From Acidimicrobiaceae bacterium (lineage in GTDB: Bacteria > Actinomycetota > Acidimicrobiia > Acidimicrobiales > Aldehydirespiratoraceae), in contig JAPPMP010000002.1 of NCBI GenBank assembly GCA_028819005.1, positions 117,033 through 181,032 of the forward strand: a stretch of DNA of 64,000 bases, given 5' to 3'. This document shows, piece after piece, positions 31,310 to 40,460 of this stretch. The stretch's first letter is position 1, and each line of letters starts with the position of its first letter. The notes under the pieces were generated by a model, which made no database searches, was not told where the DNA came from, and was given only the letters and a program-made list of their open reading frames with translations. The translations under genes and the position numbers were made by a program.

Positions 31310-31936
31310 CTATGGACCGCGATCGCGGTGGTGAGCTGGACTCTGCGCTGAATCGCAGAGCGGTGGCAGCGAGAACGCCCATGAGGCCGTTCTGAAATCG
31401 GGATACACGGGTCCTTCCGGCACCACCTCGGGCCACCATATCACCGGCACCACCATGTACAGAATCGAGCACCGCTGCGCAAGCTCCGAAATATTCACCG
31501 CTAGGTAAGTGTCTTTGCTGTCCATAACGCACTCTGAAAGCTTGATCGGCCCCAAAACTGTGTCGGGATCGTGCTCATAAAGCCGATGAGGGGAAGATTC
31601 GAAAGTGCTACACGTTGCCTCAGCCAGCCTCGGGGCAGTCTCTGAGGGCCGCTGGTCAAAGACCCAGAAATCGACCGTGCGGAATGTGTCTATGCCGTCG
31701 ATAAGGCTGATCCGCACGATGTCGGCGGCTGACAGCATCATGATGTCACCCAAGTCTGGGTCACCGTCAGGCGGGTTCCACTCTGTGTAGAAAGGTGCCA
31801 GAGTGTGCCCGTTGACCTGCAGTACAGGTTCAAAAACCGGGGGTTCCAATGTTGTCACCTCACCCGTAGAGCAAGCCAGCATAGACAATCCGGCGATCAC
31901 CGAGAAAGACATTGCGGCAACCGCGTGGACATGCAC
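31310..31936 (-). CDS. Putative lipoprotein of unknown function
   Basis: A 208-aa protein with a hydrophobic N-terminus ending LSMLACS, a slightly atypical lipobox with the lipid-bearing Cys at about residue 22. The mature part has four or five Cys residues and no family I recognise. AT content is higher than in the housekeeping genes. It stands alone between the secreted protein and the CNNM pair. The last 15 residues (QSPAHHRDRGP) look poorly constrained. Confidence 0.55.
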   Translation of the reverse strand: MHVHAVAAMSFSVIAGLSMLACSTGEVTTLEPPVFEPVLQVNGHTLAPFYTEWNPPDGDPDLGDIMMLSAADIVRISLIDGIDTFRTVDFWVFDQRPSETAPRLAEATCSTFESSPHRLYEHDPDTVLGPIKLSECVMDSKDTYLAVNISELAQRCSILYMVVPVIWWPEVVPEGPVYPDFRTASWAFSLPPLCDSAQSPAHHRDRGP

Positions 31937-32053
31937 CGCTGATCACAGGTTGCGGCAGTGGGACTCCATCAGGCACATGCGAACAGTACTTCGAGGGTGA
32001 GACACTCATTCGCTCAAACGTCCGACTGCGGATTCGTGACTCAGGCCCACAAG

Positions 32054-33118
32054 CTAGTCCTCCCGGTCGGTTTCGTCGCGGATGTCGCCTACCAGGGCCT
32101 CCAGAACATCTTCAAGGGTGACCATGCCGAGCAGGAGGCCTTGTGGTGTCTGCACCAGGGCTGCGTGGCAACGATGCAGGCGCATCGACCACATGAGGTC
32201 GCGAACCGGCTGATCAGGGCCGACAATGAGCATCCGGCGGATCATCTCCAACGGAACCTGATCCAGATGCGAAGCGTCGTCGCCGTTGAGGTCACCGAGG
32301 CGCAGCAGGTCCTTCGAGTGGACGAATCCAACGATGTTGTCGGGTCGGGTGCCCTCCATGGGAATCCGACTGTGACCAGAGGCTGCGACGATCTCCTCGA
32401 TCTCATGGACCGACGTGGAGCGCGGCGCTGACACCATCTCAGAGGCCGGCACCATGATCGACCCGGCCGTGCGGTCTCTGAACGCGAGCGCTCCGGCCAG
32501 CAGATCATGCTCGGCGTCCTCGATCTTGCCCTCCTCGAGGACGCCGTCGAACAGGGTGTGGAACTCGTTGACCGTGAGCGCAGTGTTGATCTCATCCACC
32601 GGCTCGGTGCCCAGCATCCGCACGATCCCGTTGGAGACGGCGTTGAGGGTCCACACCACCGGCCTCAACACCAACAGATAGAAGGCATGGATCGGGGCGA
32701 GCACCCGAGCAACACGCTCGGGGTTGGAGATCGCCAGATTCTTGGGGAGCATCTCGCCGACGACCATGTGTGCAGTGACCACGAGCCCCATCGACGCCAC
32801 GAACGAGATCGTGTGGAGCACCCCGCCGGGCAGCTCTGCGAACGACTCGACCGCCGACTCGATCAACGAGGCCACCACGGGTTCGGCCACAAATCCAAGA
32901 CCCAACGACGCCATGGTGATTCCGAGCTGCGCGCCGACGAGCTGCGGCTGCAGGTCCTGGACGGCTTCGAGAGCCGCGGAGGCGCCGGCGTCATCTCCGC
33001 CCTCCGCCATCGGTTCCAGCCTGGTGACCCGACTCGCCAGCAGGGCGAATTCGGCGGCGACGAAGAAGCCGTTGACGGCGATCAGCAAGACAGAGACTGC
33101 CAGGAGGCCAACAGTCAT
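32054..33118 (-). CDS. CNNM/DUF21-CBS domain membrane protein (short form)
   Basis: Member of the CNNM/CorC (TlyC, hemolysin-like) family linked to Mg2+ or Co2+ transport. The N-terminal DUF21 domain has about four membrane segments (TVGLLAVSVLLIAVNGFFVAAEFALLASRV and LGITMASLGLGFVAEPVV areas). A CBS pair follows, with GSIMVPASEMV and RIPMEGTRPDNIVGFVHSKDLL. It ends after GDIRDETDRED, so the C-terminal CorC_HlyC domain of its partner is missing. ATG 33118 overlaps the upstream gene's stop (ATGA). Confidence 0.85.
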   Translation of the reverse strand: MTVGLLAVSVLLIAVNGFFVAAEFALLASRVTRLEPMAEGGDDAGASAALEAVQDLQPQLVGAQLGITMASLGLGFVAEPVVASLIESAVESFAELPGGVLHTISFVASMGLVVTAHMVVGEMLPKNLAISNPERVARVLAPIHAFYLLVLRPVVWTLNAVSNGIVRMLGTEPVDEINTALTVNEFHTLFDGVLEEGKIEDAEHDLLAGALAFRDRTAGSIMVPASEMVSAPRSTSVHEIEEIVAASGHSRIPMEGTRPDNIVGFVHSKDLLRLGDLNGDDASHLDQVPLEMIRRMLIVGPDQPVRDLMWSMRLHRCHAALVQTPQGLLLGMVTLEDVLEALVGDIRDETDRED

Positions 33119-34419
33119 GACGCGCCCTTCACCGGTGCCACCACCCGTACCGAGGCGACGCGCAGGCGCTCCATCGCCACCACTTCGAGGCGCCAACCGT
33201 CCACGGTGCACATCTCGCCCGGGTCGGGAATGTGCCCAAGGCGGTCAAGCACCAGCCCCGCGAGCGTTTCGTACTCCCCTTCGGGCATCACGAAACCGGT
33301 AGCGTCGCGGACTTCGTCGGGGTGCAGCGAGGCCGGGACGACCGTCGAGCCGATCGCCTCCACCTTGGTCAGAGCGGCGGAGCGGTGGTCGTATTCGTCG
33401 TCGATCTCACCGACGATCTCTTCCAGCACGTCTTCCAAGGTGATGATCCCAGCGGTGCCGCCGTGTTCATCGATGACCACCGCCAACTGTTGGCCGCCTT
33501 CGCGCAGGTCAACGAGCAGGTCGTCGAGCGCACGGGCTTCGGGCACCGCAAGAACCGGGGCCATCAACGCCACGACCTGGGTTTTGCCGCGATCCTTCAA
33601 GGCGACGGTGTGAACCGACTTCACATGGACGACGCCGACAACATCATCGAGGCCGTCCCCCATCACCGGAAATCGCGAGTGTCCCGTTTCGATCGCCAGC
33701 GAGACCAGCGAATCGATGGTTGCGGTCTTGTCGATCGTCACCATGCGAACTCTCGGAACCATGGCATCGTCCGCGGATTTCCCCGCCAAACGGATCGACC
33801 GTGTCAACAGCTCGACCTCACCCGCGTCGAGCGTGCCCTTCTCGCCCGACGAGCGGATTATCGACTCGATCTCTTCGCGGTCGCGAATCGGTTCGAGTTC
33901 ATCGGTCGGTTCTACCCCCAGCGCGCGAGTCAGGCGGACGGCCAGCCCGTCGAGCAGCGCCACAACGGGTCGGGCCAGGATGCCGTACACCGCCGTCGGC
34001 CGGGCCAGCAACGACGAAGCTGCGAGCGGATGACTCGTCGCCAGCGACTTGGGAACCAACTCGCCCAGCACCATCTGCACGACCGTGGCTATCAGCAACG
34101 CCAACGCGATCGACCAGGCCTGCGAATCCACCCCCGACACCTGTTCAAGCGCGGGTTCGATCGCAGAAGCGACCGCCGGTTCTGCCACTGCCCCCAACAA
34201 CAGCGATGTCACGGTGATGCCTAGTTGCGCGCCCGAAAGGTGATAGGAGAGCCGGCTCAACAGGCGTTGAACATGGCGGGCGGAACCACTGCCGTGCTTG
34301 GCGCGCTCGTCGACCTTGGTGCGGTCGACAGAGACCAGCGCGAATTCGACGGCTACGAAGCCGGCGTTGGCGACAATCAAGCCCAGCGCAGCGAGCAGCC
34401 GTAGGGCGGTGGGGATCAC
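33115..34419 (-). CDS. CNNM/DUF21-CBS-CorC_HlyC membrane protein (full form)
   Basis: The 434-aa partner of the previous gene. DUF21 spans roughly residues 1-200 (LIVANAGFVAVEFALVSVDRTKV; SGAQLGITVTSLLLGAVAEPAV). The CBS pair spans about 200-330, with DDAMVPRVRMV, RFPVMGDGLDDVVGVVHVKSV and DEHGGTAGIITLEDVLEEIVGEIDDEYD. A C-terminal CorC_HlyC domain ends the chain with VDGWRLEVVAMERLRV. Two adjacent CNNM genes of this kind are common in actinobacteria and may form heterodimers. Confidence 0.88.
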   Translation of the reverse strand: MIPTALRLLAALGLIVANAGFVAVEFALVSVDRTKVDERAKHGSGSARHVQRLLSRLSYHLSGAQLGITVTSLLLGAVAEPAVASAIEPALEQVSGVDSQAWSIALALLIATVVQMVLGELVPKSLATSHPLAASSLLARPTAVYGILARPVVALLDGLAVRLTRALGVEPTDELEPIRDREEIESIIRSSGEKGTLDAGEVELLTRSIRLAGKSADDAMVPRVRMVTIDKTATIDSLVSLAIETGHSRFPVMGDGLDDVVGVVHVKSVHTVALKDRGKTQVVALMAPVLAVPEARALDDLLVDLREGGQQLAVVIDEHGGTAGIITLEDVLEEIVGEIDDEYDHRSAALTKVEAIGSTVVPASLHPDEVRDATGFVMPEGEYETLAGLVLDRLGHIPDPGEMCTVDGWRLEVVAMERLRVASVRVVAPVKGAS

Positions 34420-34443
34420 AATCTCAGAATGTAGCCGTAGGTT

Positions 34444-36333
34444 GTGACGATGCCTGCCGTGCGTTCCGCCTCTGAGTCTGTGGGGCTCTCCGCGATTGCG
34501 TCACGACCCACACGGCCGCCGCTCAAGAGTCGATACCCCGAACCGTCCTGCAGCGTTGACCCTGACGACTCCAAGGGCTGGCTTCGCCGCGTATGGCCCG
34601 TGGTGTGGACACAGAAGTTCATTTTCGTCCGTGGCATCGTCTTCGGGTTGCTGGCCACGGTCGCCACCGTGCTGGTGCCGCTGGCGGTGGGGCGCGGCAT
34701 AGACGCCATCGCCGACGGCGACACTCCGACCCCGTTCGTCATCGCTCTCGTAGCCCTCGCGGTAATGCGATTCGTGTTCGGGTTCGGGTATCGGTTCAGT
34801 TTGTTCAGGGCCGCTCATCGGATCGAGAACGATCTGCGGAATCTGATCTTCGCGCGGCTCACCGAGCTGTCGTTCAGCTATTGGGACCGGGTACAGAGCG
34901 GCCAGATAATCAGTCGGGCGAACACCGATATCAGGTCGATTCAACTGCTTTTCGCCTTCGGGCCGCTGATCGCCATGCAGTTGGTGCTGCTGACAATGGC
35001 CCTGGTCGTGATGCTCGTAACCGATGTGGCGCTCACGGTGGTGGCCCTGGCCGGCCTGCCTATGGTGTTCGTGCTCGGCGTGAGCCTGCGAAAGCGCATA
35101 TTCCCTCTCTCCTGGGTGGCGCAGGCACGACAGGCCGAGGTGGCCACGATCGTCGACGAGAACATTCAGGGCGCTCGTGTCGTCAAAGCCTTCGCTCAGG
35201 AGGAGGCTCAGCTTCAGGTCCTGGCCGAAGCTTCGCACCGCCTGCGTTGGGTCGGCGCCGCGGTGGCCGACACACGGGCTCGCTTCGCTCCCGCCATGGA
35301 GGCTTTCCCGCGGATGGGGCTGGCGCTGGTGCTCTGGTACGGCGGCGTTCAGACGATCAGCGGCGACATCCAAATCGGCGACCTCGTCGCCTTCAGCACA
35401 TACGTCGTGCTGCTCGCGACCCCCTTCCGGATGGTCGGATTCATGCTGTTGCAGTGGCAGCGTGCCGCGGCTGCCGCTCTGCGCGTCTATGAGATTCTCG
35501 ATGAACAGCCTGACATCATCGAGCCCGAAAACCCGCTCCGCCTCATCGAGCCTGTGGGCCGGATCGAATTCGCGGATGTCGGGTTCTCCTATCCGAGCTC
35601 CGATGCTTCGGCAGTGCTCGACCGGGTCAGCTTCACGATCGAACCGGGCGAGACGGTCGCCATTGTGGGCCCTACAGGAAGCGGCAAATCAACCATCGCC
35701 CGCTTGCTGCCCCGTTTCTACGATCCCGATTCGGGAGCGGTCCGCATCGACGGCTGCGACGTCGGCTCGTTGTCGTTGAGTGACCTGCGCAACGCGGTCA
35801 GCGTGGTGACCGACGATCCCTTCCTGTTCGACACCAGCGTGTACGACAACGTCGCCTTTGCCCGTCCGGCCGCTGAACCCCACGAGGTCGACGCCGCCAT
35901 TGCCGACGCTGCCGCGGTCGATTTCGTGGTCGATCTTCCCCAGGGAGTGCTGACCGAGATTGGCGAGCGCGGCGCCACGCTCTCGGGTGGCCAACGCCAG
36001 CGCCTCGCCCTGGCAAGAGGGCTGCTCGCTGATCCGACAGTGCTGGTGCTAGACGACGCCACCAGTGCTATCGACGTGAGCGTGGAACAGCGAATCCACG
36101 ATGCAGTCACGCGGCGCCGCTCGAACCGCACCACGATTCTGATCGCTCATCGGCTGTCGACCATCGCCCTGGCCGATCGTGTGCTGCTGTTGGACGAAGG
36201 GCAGATCGTGGCCGCGGGCGATCACTACGAGCTGTTGGAGAACAACCCGCGCTACGCCTCGATTCTCGCCGACACCACATCAGACTTCGCCTCGGCTGCT
36301 GAGAGCAGCCCTGATACCGGCGGGGTTCGCTGA
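34444..36333 (+). CDS. ABC exporter half-transporter with degenerate ATP site
   Basis: Fused membrane and ATPase domains of the MDR exporter type, 629 aa. Six membrane helices lie in about 58-345 and the nucleotide domain in 370-625. Walker A GPTGSGKST is at 409-417 and the signature LSGGQ at 513-517. The Walker B reads VLVLDD, with Asp538 where the catalytic Glu should be, and the Q-loop reads VVTDDPF with Asp in place of Gln. This makes its own ATP site degenerate. The stop overlaps the next gene's ATG (36333), its partner subunit. Confidence 0.93.
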   Translation: MTMPAVRSASESVGLSAIASRPTRPPLKSRYPEPSCSVDPDDSKGWLRRVWPVVWTQKFIFVRGIVFGLLATVATVLVPLAVGRGIDAIADGDTPTPFVIALVALAVMRFVFGFGYRFSLFRAAHRIENDLRNLIFARLTELSFSYWDRVQSGQIISRANTDIRSIQLLFAFGPLIAMQLVLLTMALVVMLVTDVALTVVALAGLPMVFVLGVSLRKRIFPLSWVAQARQAEVATIVDENIQGARVVKAFAQEEAQLQVLAEASHRLRWVGAAVADTRARFAPAMEAFPRMGLALVLWYGGVQTISGDIQIGDLVAFSTYVVLLATPFRMVGFMLLQWQRAAAAALRVYEILDEQPDIIEPENPLRLIEPVGRIEFADVGFSYPSSDASAVLDRVSFTIEPGETVAIVGPTGSGKSTIARLLPRFYDPDSGAVRIDGCDVGSLSLSDLRNAVSVVTDDPFLFDTSVYDNVAFARPAAEPHEVDAAIADAAAVDFVVDLPQGVLTEIGERGATLSGGQRQRLALARGLLADPTVLVLDDATSAIDVSVEQRIHDAVTRRRSNRTTILIAHRLSTIALADRVLLLDEGQIVAAGDHYELLENNPRYASILADTTSDFASAAESSPDTGGVR

Positions 36334-38249
36334 TGTTCGCTCTCGGTGGCGGATTCAGTCCGCGCGGCGGTGGCCCGACGTCGCTGGAGGCCAACGCGGC
36401 GGCAGGTCTGCCCCATGCTGAGGTGCCAGGGGATCTGCGCGAGAAAGTCGTCAAGGTCCTCGAACACGAGCCCGAGCACGCATACCCCCAGGTTCATTGG
36501 CGCCGCGACCAGTGGGACCGACGCCCGTTCACCCTCTTGCGATTCTTGTGGCCCCATCGATTCCGTCTGCTTGCCGCGGTCTCGCTGGTGCTCATCGAGA
36601 CGATCTCCCTGCAGATGGGGCCAATCCTCACCCAGATCGGCATCGACGACGGGGTGCGCGCCGGCCAACGAGACGTACTGGTCACGGCCGCGGTGGTCTA
36701 CGTCGCAACGGTGGTCCTCGCGGGTGTGCTCAGCAAAGCCCGCGTGTCCTACACGGGGCGTTTGGGAGAGCACCTCAATGACAGTCTGCGGATTCGGGTC
36801 TTCGGCCACATGCAACGCCAGAGCATCGCCTACTACAACGAGCAGAAGGCCGGCGTTCTGATCACCCGAATGACCTCAGACATCGAGGCCCTGGCCGTTC
36901 TGTTCCAGGAGGGCATCGTGAACTTGCTCGTGCAGGTCTTCACCTTGCTGGTGATCACCGCGGCGCTGTTCTTCTATGACCCTCTGCTGGCCGTGATCAC
37001 GCTGGCGGTGGCGGTGCCGCCGACGTTGATCACCTCGCTGTGGTTCCGGGATGTCTCGGCGCGTTCTTATCTGGTCGTGCGTGAGCGCATCGCCGCGTTG
37101 CTCTCCAATCTTTCGGAGTCGCTCGCCGGCATCCGCGTGATCGCCGCTCACAACCGCAGGTCGACCAACATGGCGATGCACAGCGATCTGGTCGGGGAGC
37201 ACCGCGATGCAGCTGTGTCGGCAGCGAAGGCCAACTCGATCTACGCGCCGGCCACTGAATTCGTCGGCATATGCACTCAGGCCGCGCTGCTCGGAGTCGG
37301 CGGCGCCATGGTTGTCAACGGACGCATCAGCATCGGCGAAATGACCGCCTTCCTGCTGTTCCTTACCTCTTTCTTCGCCCCGATCCAGACTCTCGTCCAG
37401 TTGTACAACTCCTATCAGCAGGGCGGTGCGGCCATCGTAAAGCTGCGTGAGCTGCTCGGCACCGAGCCGTCGGTGGCTCAAGCGCCTGATGCGTATCGGT
37501 TGCCCCCGATCGAGGGTGAGATCGAGCTTCGCAACGTGACGTTCGGGTATGCCGACGAGCGTCCGGTCCTTCACAACGTCTCGCTTCGCATCGCGCCTGG
37601 AGAAACGGTGGCTTTCGTGGGGGAGACCGGAGCGGGCAAGTCGACGGTCGCGCAACTGTTGATGCGGTTCTACGACCCGCAACAGGGATCTATCCTGATC
37701 GACGGTCATGATCTGCACTCAGCCGAGATCACCAGCCTGCGGTCCCAACTCGGGGTGGTTCCTCAGGAGCCGTTCCTGTTCGCCGGCGTGGTGCGTGACA
37801 ACCTCGCCTTCGCTCAGCGCGATGCGAGCGACCTCACGCTTTGGGCGGCGTTGCAGGCTGTCGGCATCGACGACCTGGTGGAACGACTGGGTGGATTGGA
37901 CGCGGTGGTCCATGAGCGGGGTGCGTCGTTGTCGGCCGGCGAGCGACAACTCTTGGCACTGGCACGCGCCCTGGTTGCGCGGCCCCGGGTGCTGATTCTC
38001 GATGAGGCCACCAGCAACCTCGACCTCGTCTCGGAGTCGCGCGTTGAGGTGGCCCTTGACGTCGTGCTCGAGAGCCGTACGGCGGTGATCATCGCCCATC
38101 GTTTGGCCACTGCTCGTCGGGCCGACCGGATCGCGGTGGTTCACGACGGTGAAATCGTCGAGTTGGGTTCACATGACGAGTTGGTGGCCCTGGGGGGTCG
38201 GTACGCCGAGATGTATGCCACCTGGATCGCCCACGGCGGGGCAGAATGA
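36333..38249 (+). CDS. ABC exporter half-transporter with canonical ATP site
   Basis: A 638-aa partner of the previous protein. The membrane domain spans about 70-355. The nucleotide domain has Walker A GETGAGKST (430-438), intact Q-loop VVPQEPF, and Walker B VLILDE with Glu558. Its signature is LSAGE (533-537) rather than LSGGQ, which would complete the degenerate site of the partner. Together they look like an asymmetric heterodimeric exporter such as BmrCD, TM287/288 or TmrAB. The substrate is unknown. Confidence 0.93.
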   Translation: MFALGGGFSPRGGGPTSLEANAAAGLPHAEVPGDLREKVVKVLEHEPEHAYPQVHWRRDQWDRRPFTLLRFLWPHRFRLLAAVSLVLIETISLQMGPILTQIGIDDGVRAGQRDVLVTAAVVYVATVVLAGVLSKARVSYTGRLGEHLNDSLRIRVFGHMQRQSIAYYNEQKAGVLITRMTSDIEALAVLFQEGIVNLLVQVFTLLVITAALFFYDPLLAVITLAVAVPPTLITSLWFRDVSARSYLVVRERIAALLSNLSESLAGIRVIAAHNRRSTNMAMHSDLVGEHRDAAVSAAKANSIYAPATEFVGICTQAALLGVGGAMVVNGRISIGEMTAFLLFLTSFFAPIQTLVQLYNSYQQGGAAIVKLRELLGTEPSVAQAPDAYRLPPIEGEIELRNVTFGYADERPVLHNVSLRIAPGETVAFVGETGAGKSTVAQLLMRFYDPQQGSILIDGHDLHSAEITSLRSQLGVVPQEPFLFAGVVRDNLAFAQRDASDLTLWAALQAVGIDDLVERLGGLDAVVHERGASLSAGERQLLALARALVARPRVLILDEATSNLDLVSESRVEVALDVVLESRTAVIIAHRLATARRADRIAVVHDGEIVELGSHDELVALGGRYAEMYATWIAHGGAE

Positions 38250-38291
38250 GGTCCAACCAATGAACCGCGAGATGAACCGCGAGATCAAGCC

Positions 38292-39014
38292 ATGAACGTC
38301 GAACCCGAGATCATTGTCGCCGCCGTGGTGATCATGGCCGTGGCTTCATGTGTGCAGGCTTCGATCGGTTTCGGCTGCGGGTTGCTGGCCATCCCCCTGT
38401 TCGCCCTGCTCGACCCCGACTTGGTTCCAGGACCGATCTTCGTGGGCAACGCAGTGCTCGCGACGTCCACGGCGCTGCGCGAACGCCAAGACATCGACTG
38501 GTCGGCGGTCCGCTGGGGAACCGCGGGCCGGCTTCCCGGAACCATCGCCGGTTCGCTGGTGCTGGCCAGAGTGACTGACACGAGCCTCCAGTTGCTGGTG
38601 GCGGTGATCATCCTGTTGGCGGTGGCTCTGTCGGCAGGCCCGATCAAGGTGCCGACCAACGCCTCGACCCTGCTGGGAGCGGGTGGTTTCTCCGGGTTCA
38701 GTTCCACGTCTGTGGGTTTCGGGGGGCCGCCGATGGCGTTGGTTTTGCAGCATCGTCCCGGGCCTGCGTTCCGGTCGACGATGGGCATGTACTTCACCGT
38801 CGGCCTGTTCATGGTGTTTCCCGGAATCGCCCTCGCCGGCCGCCTCGGGATCGATGAGTTGCTGGTAGGGGCAGCGCTCGTCCCAGGCGCGATCGCTGGA
38901 TTCGCGGCGTCCGGGCCGCTGCGAAAGCATGTCGATGCCCGCAGCCTGGTCCCGATTGTGCTCATAGGGGCGACCGCGGCCGCCGTCGCTCTGCTGGCGA
39001 AGGTGTTCACCTGA
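38292..39014 (+). CDS. TauE/SafE (TSUP) family permease
   Basis: A 240-aa membrane protein with about eight hydrophobic segments in two repeats. The N-terminal repeat shows VASCVQASIGFGCGLLAIPLFALLDPDLVPGP, and the second shows GGFSGFSSTSVGFGGPPMAL, both typical TSUP signatures. Members move sulfite, sulfonates or other sulfur or C2 organic anions. It overlaps the next ABC ATPase gene by one base. The substrate cannot be told from sequence. Confidence 0.88.
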   Translation: MNVEPEIIVAAVVIMAVASCVQASIGFGCGLLAIPLFALLDPDLVPGPIFVGNAVLATSTALRERQDIDWSAVRWGTAGRLPGTIAGSLVLARVTDTSLQLLVAVIILLAVALSAGPIKVPTNASTLLGAGGFSGFSSTSVGFGGPPMALVLQHRPGPAFRSTMGMYFTVGLFMVFPGIALAGRLGIDELLVGAALVPGAIAGFAASGPLRKHVDARSLVPIVLIGATAAAVALLAKVFT

Positions 39015-39838
39015 TGTGCTTTCGTCCGAAGGGCAGGGCACAGGCAGGCTCGACTGTGGGCGCGGTACTGAATCTGCGCGGAGTGCAACGCACGATCGAC
39101 GGTGTGGAGGTTCTGCGTGACATCAATTGGCGCATCGAGCCGCAGCAGCACTGGGTCGTTCTGGGTCCCAACGGTTCAGGGAAGACGACGCTGATGCAGA
39201 TCGCCTCGATGTGGCTTCATCCCTCATCAGGCGAAGTGGCCGTGCTCGGACAGCGACTCGGGCACACCGACGTCCGAACGCTGCGCTCCCGCATCGGGTT
39301 CACGAGCGCTGCTCTGGCCAAGATGTTGCGTCCGCATATACAGGTGTCCGATGTGGTGATGACCGCGTTGAACGCCGCTCTGGAACCTTGGTGGCACGAA
39401 TACCGCGACGAGGACCGCGCGAACGCCCGGCGAGTCCTGGAGCGGGTCGGAGCGGGCCACCTCGCCCAGAGACGGTTCGGCACGTGCTCGGACGGCGAAC
39501 GACAGCGGGTGTTGGTGGCTCGTTCGTTGATGACCGACCCCGGGCTCATCTTGTTGGACGAACCGACGGCTGCTCTTGACCTCACCGGCCGTGAACAGTT
39601 CATCTCGATGCTCAACGACCTGGCCTCAGATCCCGCCAACCCTCCGATGGTGCTGGTAACCCATCACGTTGAGGAGATTCCAGATCGTTTCACCCACTGC
39701 CTGCTGCTTCGTGACGGGCGAACCCTCGCTCAGGGTCCGCTCAGCGAAGTGCTCTCCGACGAACTGCTCAGCTCCTGTTTCGGCCTTCCCCTCACTATCG
39801 AGCAACGTAACGGGCGCTGGACCGCTAGGACGAACTGA
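39014..39838 (+). CDS. Stand-alone ABC transporter ATPase
   Basis: A 274-aa nucleotide-binding protein. Walker A is GPNGSGKTTL, Walker B LILLDEPTAALD, and the H-loop is VLVTHHVEEIPD. The signature is CSDGE rather than LSGGQ, a variant I associate with the YlmA-like/ModF-like group. The frame starts at ATG 39014, but GTG 39056 just before the domain is also plausible. No matching permease is adjacent apart from the TSUP protein, which is not an ABC permease. It ends by overlapping the convergent thiamine pyrophosphokinase gene by 14 bp. Confidence 0.85.
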   Translation: MCFRPKGRAQAGSTVGAVLNLRGVQRTIDGVEVLRDINWRIEPQQHWVVLGPNGSGKTTLMQIASMWLHPSSGEVAVLGQRLGHTDVRTLRSRIGFTSAALAKMLRPHIQVSDVVMTALNAALEPWWHEYRDEDRANARRVLERVGAGHLAQRRFGTCSDGERQRVLVARSLMTDPGLILLDEPTAALDLTGREQFISMLNDLASDPANPPMVLVTHHVEEIPDRFTHCLLLRDGRTLAQGPLSEVLSDELLSSCFGLPLTIEQRNGRWTARTN

Positions 39839-40460
39839 TCGCTATCACTACTCCCGTTTCGATCCTGACCGTCGGCGAAGCGGCCACGACCGAATTGGAG
39901 ATTCCCAGAGCCACCAGGCCAGGCAGCTCCGCATCAACGAGGGGGTGCTTCAATTTCGTGGTGGTCACTCCCGTAGCTGTTCCGCCGACGGCGTGAAGCG
40001 CCAGCGGTTCGCCCGCAACCAACGGAATCGTTCGTTCACCGTGCACAACCCAGACCCGATGCTCGCCCACAACCGCGTCGATCTCGGCGGATCGCCAACG
40101 CGTCGACGCCAGCACCAGCAGATTCGCCAGTTGATGATCGAGGCGACCTCCGTCGCGCAACACTGCATGGATCCGTTGAACCCCGCTGTCGATCGCGGCA
40201 GACAAGGCGAGCTCAAGATCCGACTCGTCCTTGTCGCGCGGATGTCGCGTGATCTCCGCACCAGCCGCAGCAGCCGCCAAAAGTGCATCCGCGGAGACAG
40301 AGTCGAGGTCGCCGACCACCAGGTCGACAGGTCGGCGCGCGACCAACAGAGCTTCCAAGCCTGCGTCGGCCGCGATCACGAGGTCGGACTGCGGGGCGCG
40401 CTCAACTGCGTGTTGAGGCGCGCCCGAGGCGACAATCAGGGCACTGTCAGCGGAGCGCAT
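39825..40460 (-). CDS. thiN: Thiamine pyrophosphokinase
   Basis: Pyrophosphorylates thiamine to thiamine diphosphate using ATP. The 211-aa chain has the family motifs DLVVGDLDS (46-54), RDKDESDLELAL (75-86) and GGRLDHQLANLL (104-115), with a C-terminal beta-barrel thiamine-binding domain ending in ISNSVVAASPTVRIETG. No TPP riboswitch is visible. It shares one base with the membrane-protein gene upstream, so the two are probably cotranscribed. Confidence 0.9.
   Translation of the reverse strand: MRSADSALIVASGAPQHAVERAPQSDLVIAADAGLEALLVARRPVDLVVGDLDSVSADALLAAAAAGAEITRHPRDKDESDLELALSAAIDSGVQRIHAVLRDGGRLDHQLANLLVLASTRWRSAEIDAVVGEHRVWVVHGERTIPLVAGEPLALHAVGGTATGVTTTKLKHPLVDAELPGLVALGISNSVVAASPTVRIETGVVIAISSS

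Noticed and set aside
31051-31395. Plus-strand ORF of 114 codons
   Set aside because: It has no ribosome-binding site or motif, and its 3' part overlaps the lipoprotein gene on the other strand.
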